64,000 nucleotides of DNA. It comes from Deltaproteobacteria bacterium. Lineage in GTDB: Bacteria > Myxococcota_A > UBA9160 > UBA4427. Position numbers and translations under genes: made by a program. Every line of letters starts with the position of its first letter. Positions within the stretch are counted from its first letter, which is position 1. The stretch lies in the NCBI GenBank assembly GCA_029261835.1, contig JAJDAO010000083.1, positions 1-64,000 on the forward strand, read 5' to 3'. This document shows, in pieces, positions 34,796 to 44,300 of the stretch. Below the pieces are notes generated by a model. That model was given only the letters and a program-made list of their open reading frames with translations, was not told where the DNA came from and made no database searches.

Positions 34796-36823
34796 CTAGT
34801 GCTCAGGCCGGAGTGAGCGTCTGCCCATCCAGAGGGCCACGACGAGCAGTGCGCCGGCCAGAAGGCTCCACCCTACTTCGGTCAAGGTCGGAATCTGCAG
34901 GGTGACGATCGCGTCGGCTGCCGCGTCGTACGACAGCCCGACGAGATTCTGCAGATTGATCCTACCCGTCCAGTACCCGACCACCGGAGCAAGGGTCGCA
35001 TCGGCGGTCACGATGTCGGTTAGGACGCTGTTGGCCAGGTCCACATCGCTCTGCGTCACAAACACGGTACTGCCAGTTCCGCCCAGCAGCGCAGCGATCC
35101 CCGGCTCGATCTGAGTCAGGAGCGTCGCCGCATCGTCGGTGAGAGTCGGTGAGCTCAGGACAGCAGCGGTCAGGGCGGGGCCGTGCTCGTAGTAGTCGTC
35201 GATCAGGTCCCTGCCGGTCGACGCTGCCTGCAGGGTCTCGTCCCGCACGCGATACAGGTCCGCTGTCAGGCCCACCCAATAGCTCGCACCCAGAGCAAGG
35301 CCGTTCGCCCTCGCAACCTCGAGTGTCAGGCAGCCGCCGCCGCTGGGCACGCACTCCTTCTTGCAGGTCGGTGCCGTCGATGTCTTGCTGAGGCCGACGT
35401 GCGTGAAGGCATTCTCGGTCTCGGTGAGCTCCGTGCTGGGCGAGCCGTACAGGTTCTCCGCCGCGAGAAGCGCGCAATCGCGGGCGTCGAGATGCACGCT
35501 GCACTCGTGCATGCAATCGGCCAGGCTGCTGTAGAAGATCGCGGCGGCGTCGGCCCGGGTCGTGTTGGTGGCCAGCTCGTACCCGGCGTGGTTCTGGATC
35601 CCGGAGTTGATGTGAACCCCGCCGTAGTCGTCGTTGCCACAGTAGTAGTTGTCCATGTGGTCGGGCTGATCGTGCGCCGGCGGATCCTGGAGGTCGCGTA
35701 TCACCCCGAGTGCGCTGCCCTCCCCGAGCTCCCAGTCATCGTCGTCGACCATCACTCCGAAGATGTCCGAGAACGACTCGTTCAGCGCCCCCTGCTCGTT
35801 GCTGTACACCAGATCGGCGGTGTGCTGCGTGACGGCGTGAGTGAGCTCATGGGCACAGATATCCTTGGTCGCCATGTTGTCCCCATAGGCCGTCTGACTC
35901 CCGTTCCAGGAGGCGTTCTTGTGGTCCGTCTTGTAGTGAGCGGAAGAGATTATTGTGGCGCCCGCGTCGTCGTAGCTGTCTCTGCCGTGGTCGGTGGAGA
36001 AGTAGTCGTACGTCTCGCCCGAGAAGTCGTGCGCATTGTCCACATCGGTGTCTCCGACCACTCCCTCGCCCTCGGACCTCTCCAGCGTGCCGGGCAGAGT
36101 ATCCCCGTTGCCCGCGTCATACGTATCCCGGTCTTTGGCGGTGCGAACCAGCTCGAAGTAGTCGAACACGAGGCCGTCCACGGCGGAGACGAAGTACCTG
36201 CGCCGCGTGGGCACGGAGTTGTCGATCAGGATGAACTCCCACATCAGCTCACCGCCCGCGATCACGAGGGAGGCCGATCCATCGAGGGTTCCACTGGGGA
36301 AGGCAGTCTGGGCCGCGGCGATCGCATTTACGGACGTGACGGTCGGCGTCACGCTCACGCTCAGGTTTGGCGACCACATGCCATTGATGGCGATGATCTT
36401 TCCGCCAGACGAGTAGTGGAGCAGCAGCGACCCTTCGAGCACCGGTGTGCCCGACGTGTGATGTCGCGCGAGGCGCACGTGCGTCACGCCCCCTCCATCG
36501 ACCTGGGACGAGACGAGCGTAATCTGCGTGCTCGGGGTGCTCAAGCCGAAGGCCGTGTTGTGCCAGTTGATGAAGGCGACTGCGGCGCCTCCAGGATCCG
36601 ATCCGACGGTCGGTGTCGCCGGAACGGGCCAACGACCGCGCAGGAAGCGCGGGCTTCCGTCGGGGTGGAGGCTCGTCGTCATCGTGATCTCAGAAGCCGC
36701 GATCAGTGTCGAGAGGTCGGTCGCCAGAGCGGGGGCCGGGGCCAGGCAGGCGCCGAGCAATGCCAGGCAGGCGAAGCTACGAAGTGCGATCTGTCGAAGC
36801 AGACGGACTCGAGAACGTAACAT
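34796..36823 (-). CDS. Secreted M4-family metalloprotease with IPTL-CTERM tail
   Basis: A 675-residue exported thermolysin-like protease. The signal peptide runs to about residue 34 (ALLGACLAPAPALA), and an FTP/PepSY-like propeptide spans about 35-225. The zinc motif HELTH lies at 325-329 with Glu326 as catalyst, and the third zinc ligand Glu349 is in GALNESFSDIFG. NSGIQNHAGYELA provides the later active-site region. The C-terminal extension ends in IPTLTEVGWSLLAGALLVVA followed by basic residues, an IPTL-CTERM sorting signal. ATG 36823 has GGGAGG nine bases upstream. It probably acts at the cell surface and is then anchored or released by an exosortase. Confidence 0.92.
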   Translation of the reverse strand: MLRSRVRLLRQIALRSFACLALLGACLAPAPALATDLSTLIAASEITMTTSLHPDGSPRFLRGRWPVPATPTVGSDPGGAAVAFINWHNTAFGLSTPSTQITLVSSQVDGGGVTHVRLARHHTSGTPVLEGSLLLHYSSGGKIIAINGMWSPNLSVSVTPTVTSVNAIAAAQTAFPSGTLDGSASLVIAGGELMWEFILIDNSVPTRRRYFVSAVDGLVFDYFELVRTAKDRDTYDAGNGDTLPGTLERSEGEGVVGDTDVDNAHDFSGETYDYFSTDHGRDSYDDAGATIISSAHYKTDHKNASWNGSQTAYGDNMATKDICAHELTHAVTQHTADLVYSNEQGALNESFSDIFGVMVDDDDWELGEGSALGVIRDLQDPPAHDQPDHMDNYYCGNDDYGGVHINSGIQNHAGYELATNTTRADAAAIFYSSLADCMHECSVHLDARDCALLAAENLYGSPSTELTETENAFTHVGLSKTSTAPTCKKECVPSGGGCLTLEVARANGLALGASYWVGLTADLYRVRDETLQAASTGRDLIDDYYEHGPALTAAVLSSPTLTDDAATLLTQIEPGIAALLGGTGSTVFVTQSDVDLANSVLTDIVTADATLAPVVGYWTGRINLQNLVGLSYDAAADAIVTLQIPTLTEVGWSLLAGALLVVALWMGRRSLRPEH

Positions 36824-37445
36824 CGGTATATCCTCCCGAAGCGCATGGCGATTCCCTGGGGCCAGAGACGGCAAGACCGGGGTTGGCGGGGAATCCCAGC
36901 AAAGAGTGGGCGGGGAATGCGGATCGTCCATTTGATGCCCTTACGCGGCGATGCAGCGGGCTATCGAAGGCGGGCTATCGAAGGAGAGGTAAGCGGGGCG
37001 CTTTCGTAAGGATTCGTACCGGCCGCGCTACCCGACACAACCATTCTCTACGCCGCGAGTGTTCCGCATGTCAAGCACGAAGATCGAAACCACGTGCGCA
37101 CAGCCACAGGGCGTGGAGCATCCCTGCCTCCGAACGACTCGGCGCTGTGTCGGCTGCTGTGTTGTGCGGGCGAAACGCCACCCACCGGTTCGGCGGGTTC
37201 CTTCATCGCTGCGGGTGCATGCGCGTTGGAATGGCTGGACTGCGTGATCCAGTCTCGCACTTGCGGGACAGTTGAGTGTGTTCCGCCACGGCACTCATCG
37301 ACAGTTCCGCAAGCAGAGACTTCCGGAACGGCTACTGCTGGAGCACGACCTTTCCGCGCCCCCATCCCGGCAAGCCCGATGAACCGCTACCCGCCGTCGG
37401 GTTGGAGATCGCGCCTGGTGACCCGGGTGGGGCGAGCCCTCACAC
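36824..37445. other. Gene-poor interval with small tandem duplication
   Basis: About 620 bases between two secreted-protein genes on the minus strand. No gene is supported. It contains an exact 14-base tandem duplication (CGGGCTATCGAAGG, 36957-36970 and 36971-36984) and a partial inverted repeat around 37258-37312 with arms ACTTGCGGGACAGTT / ACAGTTCCGCAAG. It must contain the promoter of the M4 protease. Confidence 0.5.
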
Positions 37446-38159
37446 TCACTCAGTCATCAAGCCGCGCCGAAGCCTTCGAGCCCCGCCTGCGCCGAGCAAG
37501 ACCGCGAGCGTCGCCGCACCCCATGTCCCCAGACCCGGCACAGGCGCGGAGGTCGATATGGTCGCAGCGAGAGCTGTCGTGTCGTGCAGGTACCCTCCGG
37601 TGCCGACGCCGACAGCGAAGTCAATGATGTCACCCGCGCCAACCAAGACCTTCGTCGAAAACACCGACGTGCCACCGTAGCCACTGACCGATCCTGAAAA
37701 GAGCGAGGCAGTGTTATGGAGGACATGCACGTCCGTCGATGGCCCGTTCTGATCGATGCCGGTGAATACAACGGAAATATCGAAGATTCCCGCGGCAGGG
37801 GCTGTCCAGCGGGCATGGCTGTACTGGCCAACTGAGCCGGGATGAAGCGCAAACTGACCTGGCTGCCATGTGATCAGCTCGGGAGAGAGGGCAATTATGC
37901 TTCCGGTTCCATTGTGCGAGACCGTAGGTGGAAACAGCGTGCCCGCGTCGCCCCAGATATCGATGCCACGGTCATTGCCGTTGAAGGAGTATGGGTCGAA
38001 GGTAGACGTGAGCGCCGTTGACCAGCCGTAGCTCCATGCGCCAGTCGGGTTGCTGGTTGGAGAGAAATCAGCTGCCACGTCGTATGTTGCCGCAAAGCTG
38101 GGCAGGGCCAAGAGAGTCAGCCCCAGGGTCAGCGTCCACATCTTCAGCGAAGTCATCAT
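37446..38159 (-). CDS. Secreted PEP-CTERM-like protein
   Basis: A 237-residue exported protein with a signal peptide (MWTLTLGLTLLALPSFAA) and a beta-rich, Gly/Ser-rich mature region (SHNGTGSIIALSPELITW, DISVVFTGIDQNGPSTDV). The sorting tail has a Pro-Gly motif (PVPGLGTWGAATLAVLLG), a hydrophobic helix and a basic end (RRLRRG). The fold resembles the PEP-CTERM beta-sandwich proteins of unknown function. Two adjacent ATGs (38159 and 38156) are possible starts, preceded by GAGAGG. No enzymatic motif is seen. Confidence 0.8.
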   Translation of the reverse strand: MMTSLKMWTLTLGLTLLALPSFAATYDVAADFSPTSNPTGAWSYGWSTALTSTFDPYSFNGNDRGIDIWGDAGTLFPPTVSHNGTGSIIALSPELITWQPGQFALHPGSVGQYSHARWTAPAAGIFDISVVFTGIDQNGPSTDVHVLHNTASLFSGSVSGYGGTSVFSTKVLVGAGDIIDFAVGVGTGGYLHDTTALAATISTSAPVPGLGTWGAATLAVLLGAGGARRLRRGLMTE

Positions 38160-38550
38160 CGTGTTGGTTTCCTCTCTGCTCCGTTCGATCCGAGAATCTG
38201 ATTCATGATCGCCGTGCGGTGCTGGATCACGCGGGCATGGCGGCAATGAGCGCAAGCTCAGCTCGCCGTCGAGCCGGACCGCCTGATTCCCGCTCCTGGT
38301 AATTCGACGCAAGAACTGTACCAGAATTGGGATTCAGGGGTTTCGCGCACTTGGCGGTGCGAGGGCTGCTGCGTGCGGCAGAGTTCTTCCGAGAATGTGA
38401 ATACCTGATCCACTTCAACCATCGCCGCCGGCGCACTCCGAAGGGGATGAGCATCGATGAGATGAGAAGGCCAGCCTCCTCAGCAGAGTATCACGACGGC
38501 GAGCCTCTTCGCGCGAAAGCGGCGGCCATTCGACTCATCCGCACAGCAGC
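38160..38550. other. Gene-poor interval
   Basis: About 390 bases between the PEP-CTERM-like gene start and the 3' end of the DUF3047 gene. Short overlapping frames on both strands lack RBS and domain support. The left part should carry the promoter of the minus-strand secreted protein. Confidence 0.5.
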
Positions 38551-39267
38551 TCAGGGTCTGCTGGCGCGTTCGAGGGAGATGTCGCCGTAGTAGGCGCGCG
38601 CGCGCTGGCCGGTGTCGTCGCTGTCGGTCATGATCGCGACGCCGACCAGGGGGGGCGCGGCCTCGCCGAACGCGCGCTCGTAATCGGCGCCCACATCGCG
38701 CGACTCGGAGACCCACTCGCCGAGCTGCTCGCGCCCGCTACGCGCCACGACGAGCCACGCGAAGTCGGTGTAGGGACTGGGGTAGATCTCGCCCCGCTGG
38801 CCGTCGCTCGCCCAGATGTAGCTGAGCGCGCGGGTCGGAAGCTCGCCGTAGAGCAGCGTCGCCACGCGGTAGCCCAGGCGCTGGCCAAAGGGCAAGCTCG
38901 CGGGGTCCTTGTCGAACACCAGGTAGACGCGCGCCGGGTAGTCGTCTCCCGAACGCTGCGTCGGATCGCTGCCCTCGATCAGGTTCTCGACCTTCCAGCG
39001 CCAGCGCAGTGTCGGGTACTCGGCGACATCGACGCGCGTCTCGACCATCAGGCCCGAGGCGGAGCGCTCGCTCTCGGCCAGCACGACCGGCGTGCCCGCG
39101 TCGTCCACGACGCTGTAGCGCGTATGCCGCTCGATCTTGGGAAACGTGAGCGGCGCCCAGCCGGGAGGAAGCTCGCCGGGGTGGCGTGAGAAGGGGCCGA
39201 GCGTGAGCACATCGGGCGCGGCGGCGCCCAGCAGGGCGGCGGCGAGAATCAGGGGCCACAGGCGCAT
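38551..39267 (-). CDS. DUF3047 exported protein
   Basis: A 238-residue exported protein with an N-terminal signal peptide (LWPLILAAALLGAAAPD). It matches DUF3047: YSVVDDAGTPVVLAESERSA, TLRWRWKVENLIEGSD, SGDDYPARVYLVFDKD and the C-terminal DSDDTGQRARAYYGDI. The family is widespread in proteobacteria but has no assigned activity; a carbohydrate-binding-like beta fold has been suggested by such sequences. It lies 100 bases downstream of the carbamoyltransferase on the same strand, so the two may be co-expressed. Confidence 0.85.
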   Translation of the reverse strand: MRLWPLILAAALLGAAAPDVLTLGPFSRHPGELPPGWAPLTFPKIERHTRYSVVDDAGTPVVLAESERSASGLMVETRVDVAEYPTLRWRWKVENLIEGSDPTQRSGDDYPARVYLVFDKDPASLPFGQRLGYRVATLLYGELPTRALSYIWASDGQRGEIYPSPYTDFAWLVVARSGREQLGEWVSESRDVGADYERAFGEAAPPLVGVAIMTDSDDTGQRARAYYGDISLERASRP

Positions 39268-39366
39268 CGCTAGAGTGTACGTCGTCAGACCTCCTGCGAC
39301 ACTTGGACCGTTTCTCTTGGAGAGAGTTCTTGCTCGCGCGAGTCTAGGAGGAAAGACGCCCGCCGG

Positions 39367-41100
39367 TCAGCGGTGAGCCCCGCGCTCGGCAACGAAACGC
39401 CCCATCACCAGCACGTCGAGACCCGAACGCAGAAAGGTCGCCACGGCGTGCTGCGGTGTGCAGACCATCGGCTCCTGCGAGTTGAACGATGTATTGAGCA
39501 CGAGCGGAACACCGGTCTGCTGCGCGAAGCGACGAATCAAGCGGTGGTAGAGGGGGTTCTGTCGCTCCGTCACCGTGTGTATGCGTGCCGTGCCGTCGTC
39601 GGCCACCACGGCCGGGATCTCGCCCCGCCGCTCCGGCCTCACGCGAACGGCGAAGGACATATATGGGGACAATGGGGTCTGGTCGAAGTAGTCCGCCGCG
39701 TGCTCGGAGAGCACCGAAGGGGCGAAGGGGCGAAACGCCTGGCGCCGCTTGATCTGGTGATTCAAGCGCTCTCGCAGAGCGGGATTGCGCGGATCGCCGA
39801 GAATGCTGCGATTGCCGAGCGCGCGTGGCCCCATCTCCATGGCCCCCTGGAACCAGCCGATGACGCAACCGCGCGCGAGGGCTTCGGCGGCGAAGTCCGC
39901 GGGGTCGTTCTGCTCGCGATACGCGACGCCCGCCTCCTCGAGGGCAGCCGCCATCTCGCCAACCGTGAACTCGGGGCCGAGGTACGGCGAGGCCTCTCCG
40001 CGCACTCGCCTAGCGGCGATGCCACCCAACTCATGCGCTACCAGCAATGCCGCGCCCAGCGGCTGCCCCGAGTCGCTCGGACTGGGTGAGACGAAGATTC
40101 GCTTGAAGCCCGACTCCGCCGCGAGACGCCCGGCCGACAGACAGTTGAGCGCGACACCGCCGCCCAGGCAGAGGTTGCTCTCACCGGTCAGCTGCTGAAG
40201 ACCCCGACAGACGTGGAGGATCGTCTCCTCGACCGTTCTCTGCAGTGCGCAGGCGATCTCCCGGTGGTGCGGTTCGATATCCTCGCCCGGGCGGCGCGGC
40301 GGGCCGAAGCGACGCTCGAAGGAAGCCGACATCGGCCGAATCTCGCCGAAACGAGGATAGCTGAAGAGCCGCCTGTCGATCTTGTAGCGCCCAGCCGCCT
40401 CGAGAGGAACCAGGGCACGGAACTCGTCGACGAAGTCACCTCGGCCGCCGGCCGCGAGCGCCATAACGGTCCCCTCGTCGAGGATCGTCTCGAACCCCAA
40501 GTACCGCGTCACCATCGAGTACAGGATGCCGATCGAATCCAGCAGCCGAGCCTGCGAGAGCCGCTGCAGCGACGCGCCTCGCGCGCGGTACAGCGATGTG
40601 GATCCGTCGTCGCCGAATCCGTCCATCACCAGCACGGCCGCGCTCTCGAATGGCGAGAGAAAGTACGCGTTGTAGGCGTGGGCCAGATGGTGGTTGACGA
40701 AGCGGATGCGCGGTCTCTTGCTGCCGGCGAAAGCGGTGGTCAGATCGGACGCCGCACGGAAGAATTCCAGCACGGTGTGGAAATTCATCGTCGGGCTCGC
40801 GGCACGCGTCATCAGGCGGTAGGCCGGCGGAAATTGTCCGAGGACGAGCTTCCCGAGAGTCCACAGCATCGATGCGCGGCTCCAGGGAAAAGCGACCACG
40901 TCGAAGTCGGCGAGCGTGAGCCCGCGATTCTCGCGCATCCACGAGATCGCACCGTTCGGGAATGCCTGCGTCTTGCGCTCGCGGTTGATTCGCTCTTCTT
41001 CGAGAGCGAACACCGGGACGCCCGCTTCGACGATCGCCACGCCTGCATCGTGCGCGTAGGCGTTCAGGCCGAGCACTCTCACCTGCGACAACCTTTCCAT
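39367..41100 (-). CDS. NodU/TobZ-type O-carbamoyltransferase
   Basis: A 577-residue two-domain carbamoyltransferase that moves a carbamoyl group from carbamoyl phosphate (via adenylate) to a hydroxyl of a sugar or natural product. The N-terminal Kae1-like domain has GLNAYAHDAGVAIVE, the metal motif VNHHLAHAYNAYF and LVMDGFGDDGSTSLY. LCLGGGVALNC and ALGNRSILGDP (in GPRALGNRS) follow. The C-terminal Sua5-like domain ends with LNTSFNSQEPMV. It is divergent from the RND-kinase fusion gene, with a four-fold 11-bp tandem repeat in the shared upstream region. The acceptor substrate is unknown. Confidence 0.93.
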   Translation of the reverse strand: MERLSQVRVLGLNAYAHDAGVAIVEAGVPVFALEEERINRERKTQAFPNGAISWMRENRGLTLADFDVVAFPWSRASMLWTLGKLVLGQFPPAYRLMTRAASPTMNFHTVLEFFRAASDLTTAFAGSKRPRIRFVNHHLAHAYNAYFLSPFESAAVLVMDGFGDDGSTSLYRARGASLQRLSQARLLDSIGILYSMVTRYLGFETILDEGTVMALAAGGRGDFVDEFRALVPLEAAGRYKIDRRLFSYPRFGEIRPMSASFERRFGPPRRPGEDIEPHHREIACALQRTVEETILHVCRGLQQLTGESNLCLGGGVALNCLSAGRLAAESGFKRIFVSPSPSDSGQPLGAALLVAHELGGIAARRVRGEASPYLGPEFTVGEMAAALEEAGVAYREQNDPADFAAEALARGCVIGWFQGAMEMGPRALGNRSILGDPRNPALRERLNHQIKRRQAFRPFAPSVLSEHAADYFDQTPLSPYMSFAVRVRPERRGEIPAVVADDGTARIHTVTERQNPLYHRLIRRFAQQTGVPLVLNTSFNSQEPMVCTPQHAVATFLRSGLDVLVMGRFVAERGAHR

Positions 41101-41109
41101 CGCATCGCC

Positions 41110-41153
41110 ATCACACCGTCATCACACCGTCATCACACTGCAATCACACCGAC
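41110..41153. repeat. Four-copy 11-bp tandem repeat in a divergent promoter region
   Basis: The unit ATCACACCGTC occurs at 41110-41120 and 41121-41131, with variants ATCACACTGCA (41132-41142) and ATCACACCGAC (41143-41153). One turn of spacing (11 bp) places each copy on the same DNA face. It sits ten bases upstream of the carbamoyltransferase start and about 155 bases upstream of the RND-kinase start. It could be a regulator-binding array or a simple slippage repeat. Confidence 0.8.
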
Positions 41154-41307
41154 GTAGCATTGCCGTCCCGTCGACGGCCGAACAGCATCGGGCGTTTTCG
41201 GACACGCGGCCAGGACCGGTGCCCCGAAACTGGCACAAGAACCGCCTTCAATTCTGGTATTCTCCTGTGTATCGTACCCGCTCGAATCCCGCACGTAGGC
41301 TTCGCCC

Positions 41308-44300
41308 TTGTACTGGCTGACCAAGACCGCGCTGCGCGCTCCAGTCGCATCGAGCCTGCTCTTGCTGCTTGCAACGGCTTTCTTCGTTGCTGGCCTGCCG
41401 CGGGCACGAACGGAATTCGGGTATCGCCCACTGCTGGGCGGAGCTCACCCAGCGATCCAAGATCTCGAGGACTTCATCACCACCTACGGCGGCGGCTTCC
41501 CGCTGCTCGTCGTCTACGACTGCGGTCCCGACCGCCCCTGCGCATCCGCCCTCGACGCCGCCGCGCTCCGGATGACGGCGGCGCTCGGCGATGAGCTCGC
41601 GGTCGTCTCCGGGGTCAGGAACGTCTTCAGCCCGAGCAACAGCAGCCTCGTCATCCCGGGACCGGACGGCTTTGCCGTGCGAAGGCTGGTCGAAGCCGAC
41701 GCCATCGCCGTCGATGCGCCAGCGCTGGCGGCGAGGGCACTGAGCGACCCGCTCTGGATCCGAAGCCTGGTCTCCGAGGACGCGGCGGTCGGCGCCATCA
41801 TCTTGCAGCTCGAGGACTCGCGCAGCGATACGATGGTGCGGGTCGTCGAATCGATTCGCGAGGCCATCGGGGCCTACGAACGCCAGGGCTTCGAGTTCTA
41901 CCTGGTCGGCCATCCGATCGAGTCCGTCGTGGCGGGCCAGGAGCTGGCCGCGAGCACGGCCGCTGCCACGCCCTACACGGCGATCATCATCGCGGTGATC
42001 ATCTTCGCGCTGACCCGTTCCTGGCAGGCGGTGGTGATCACAATGGCCACCATGGGTCTCGGCCTGGTCTGGACCTATGGGCTGCTGGGATGGCTCGGGT
42101 GGCCCCAGGACAGCGTACTTCAGATCTTGTCAACGCTGATCGTCGTCGTCGGCGTCTGCGACGCGGTGCACCTGCTGTCGCGACACTCGGTGGAGATCAA
42201 GGCGCTCAGGCAAGCGGCGACTCGCGACACACGCCGTGCGGCGATCATCGCCGCGGCCAGAACCGTGGGGCCGCCCTGCCTCATCACCACGTTGACGACC
42301 GCGGGCGCCTTCCTGTCCTTCATCACCAGCGACCTGGCGACCTTTGTGCGTTTCGGTTTGATCAGCGCGGCGGGCGTCGCCATCTGTCTGGCTCTCACGT
42401 TCTCGTTCCTGCCTCTGCTGGTGACCTTCCTGCCGGACCGCAGCGCCCGGCCACACGTCCAGTCGAGGCCATGGACTGACCTTCTCTCGGCCGTCGCCCA
42501 CACGGCACAGCGTCGCGCGAGCGTGATCCTGCTCCTGGCCGCCATCGCGGCGGTCGTGGGCAGCGTCGGCTGGCTCGCGTATCTGCGCGTCGACACCGAT
42601 ATCAATGAGATGTACGGCGAGCGGAGCCAGGTCACACGCTGGATTCGCTTCGTCGATGAGCACCTGCGCGGTCTCGACAGCCTCGAGATCGATATCGCGC
42701 TCCCGCCCCGCGCCGCCGTCGAGGACGACGAGACGCAGCAGATTCTCTCGGATTTCGCGGCCTTTCTCGAAGCGACCGAGGGGCTCGGCAAGACGACGAG
42801 TCTGCAGGACCTGATGCGCCGCCTCAATCTCGCCCTGCACAACGACGCCCCGGGCTTCGATCGCCTCGGCGAGTCGGCCACCGCGAACGCCGAGTTGATC
42901 GAACTCATCGGCTTCGACGACCCGACGACGCTGAACTCCTGGCTGAGCCTCGACCGAAGGCGCGTGCGCATCTCGGTCGAGGGCCCCTCCGACTCGGCTA
43001 CGGGCCGCGGTGAGGTCCTCGGAATCGTTCGCGACTACATCGATTCTCGCCTACCCGAGGATTGGGAGGTCACACTGACGGGCCCGTTCGCGATGGAATA
43101 CAACTGGGTTACTGAAATTCAGAACACGCAGATCACGAGCTTCACGACCGCCTTTCTCATCGTCTTCACACTGCTGATGGTCTTCCTCCGCTCGATCCGG
43201 CTCTCACTGGCTGCGATGCTACCCGCCGTACTCCCCGTGATCGTCACGCTCGGCACCATGGGCCTGGCCGGGCTGCAGCTCGACGTGGGCCGAGTGATGA
43301 TCGCCGCCATCGTGCTGGGTATCGCCGTCGACGACAGCGTGCACCTGCTCGGCCACTACCGCAGCCGACGAAGCGCGGGGGACGAGCCCGCTCAAGCCAT
43401 CTCGGCCGCCCTGGTCCACATCGGGCCGGCGGTCGTCGTCACCTCGCTCGCTCTCGCCCTGGGCTTTCTGACGCTGATCGCGTCGGCCTGGCAGACCATC
43501 TCGAGCTTCGGCTTCTTCGTGAGCCTCGCGATCCTCTGCGCGCTCGTCGCCTCTCTCTTCGTGCTGCCCGCGCTGATCTTCAGCCTTCCGCGCCAGCGCC
43601 AGTCGGACATCAGCGTGTCTATACCGAGACGCACCGATGACGCTGCTGCTGAGCGCGGCCTGCTCCTGTTCGTCGCGGTGCTCCCGCTGGTGATCTCTCT
43701 GATCGCCGGCTTCTCGTTGGCGCTGCGTGACGATTCGAGCAGAGAGCTTCCCTGTTGGATTCTTCCGAACGGGCGCGTGATGCATGTTCCGGTGCTCACG
43801 CGCGACTGTCCTCTGCAGGGCAATGACCAGATCAGCAGCGTCGCTGCTGCCGGGCGGCCGGCCCATCGCTACGACAACCACCGCGGCTTCGCAGCTGTGC
43901 TGCAGACGGCCGACTCTGCGCTCGAGCTGAGCGTGCTGCGCGCCGGCAGTCCGCGTCGCGTCGAGCTACCGATCCGCAGCCTGCCACGCGGGGTTCGCCT
44001 GGCGCGCATTGCGGCGGTTGGACTCGTCGCGTGCCTGCTGCTCTGCGTCCCGCTCGTCCTCTTGCAGCGCTCGAAATCCGAGGCGGTACTGCCGCTCGCC
44101 CTCTACTTCTCGGCCACGAGCGTGCTGCTCGTCACGTTCGCCTGTGGCCGCAACTCCCCCTGGCTGCAGCGGTCGGGCGTGATTGCGGCCCTGGCCGCAC
44201 CCGCCATCCTCGCCCACCTCGGTCTGACCTTTCCACGAGAACGCAGGACCATCAAGGAACGACGGGTGCTGCTCTTGATCCCGTACGCGGTCAGCGCCAT

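Noticed and set aside
35183-36820. A 545-codon plus-strand frame opposite the M4 protease
   Set aside because: Antisense shadow of a gene with an intact zinc motif, signal peptide and sorting tail.
41110-41153. The 11-bp tandem repeats as a CRISPR array
   Set aside because: Units are contiguous without spacers and far too short.
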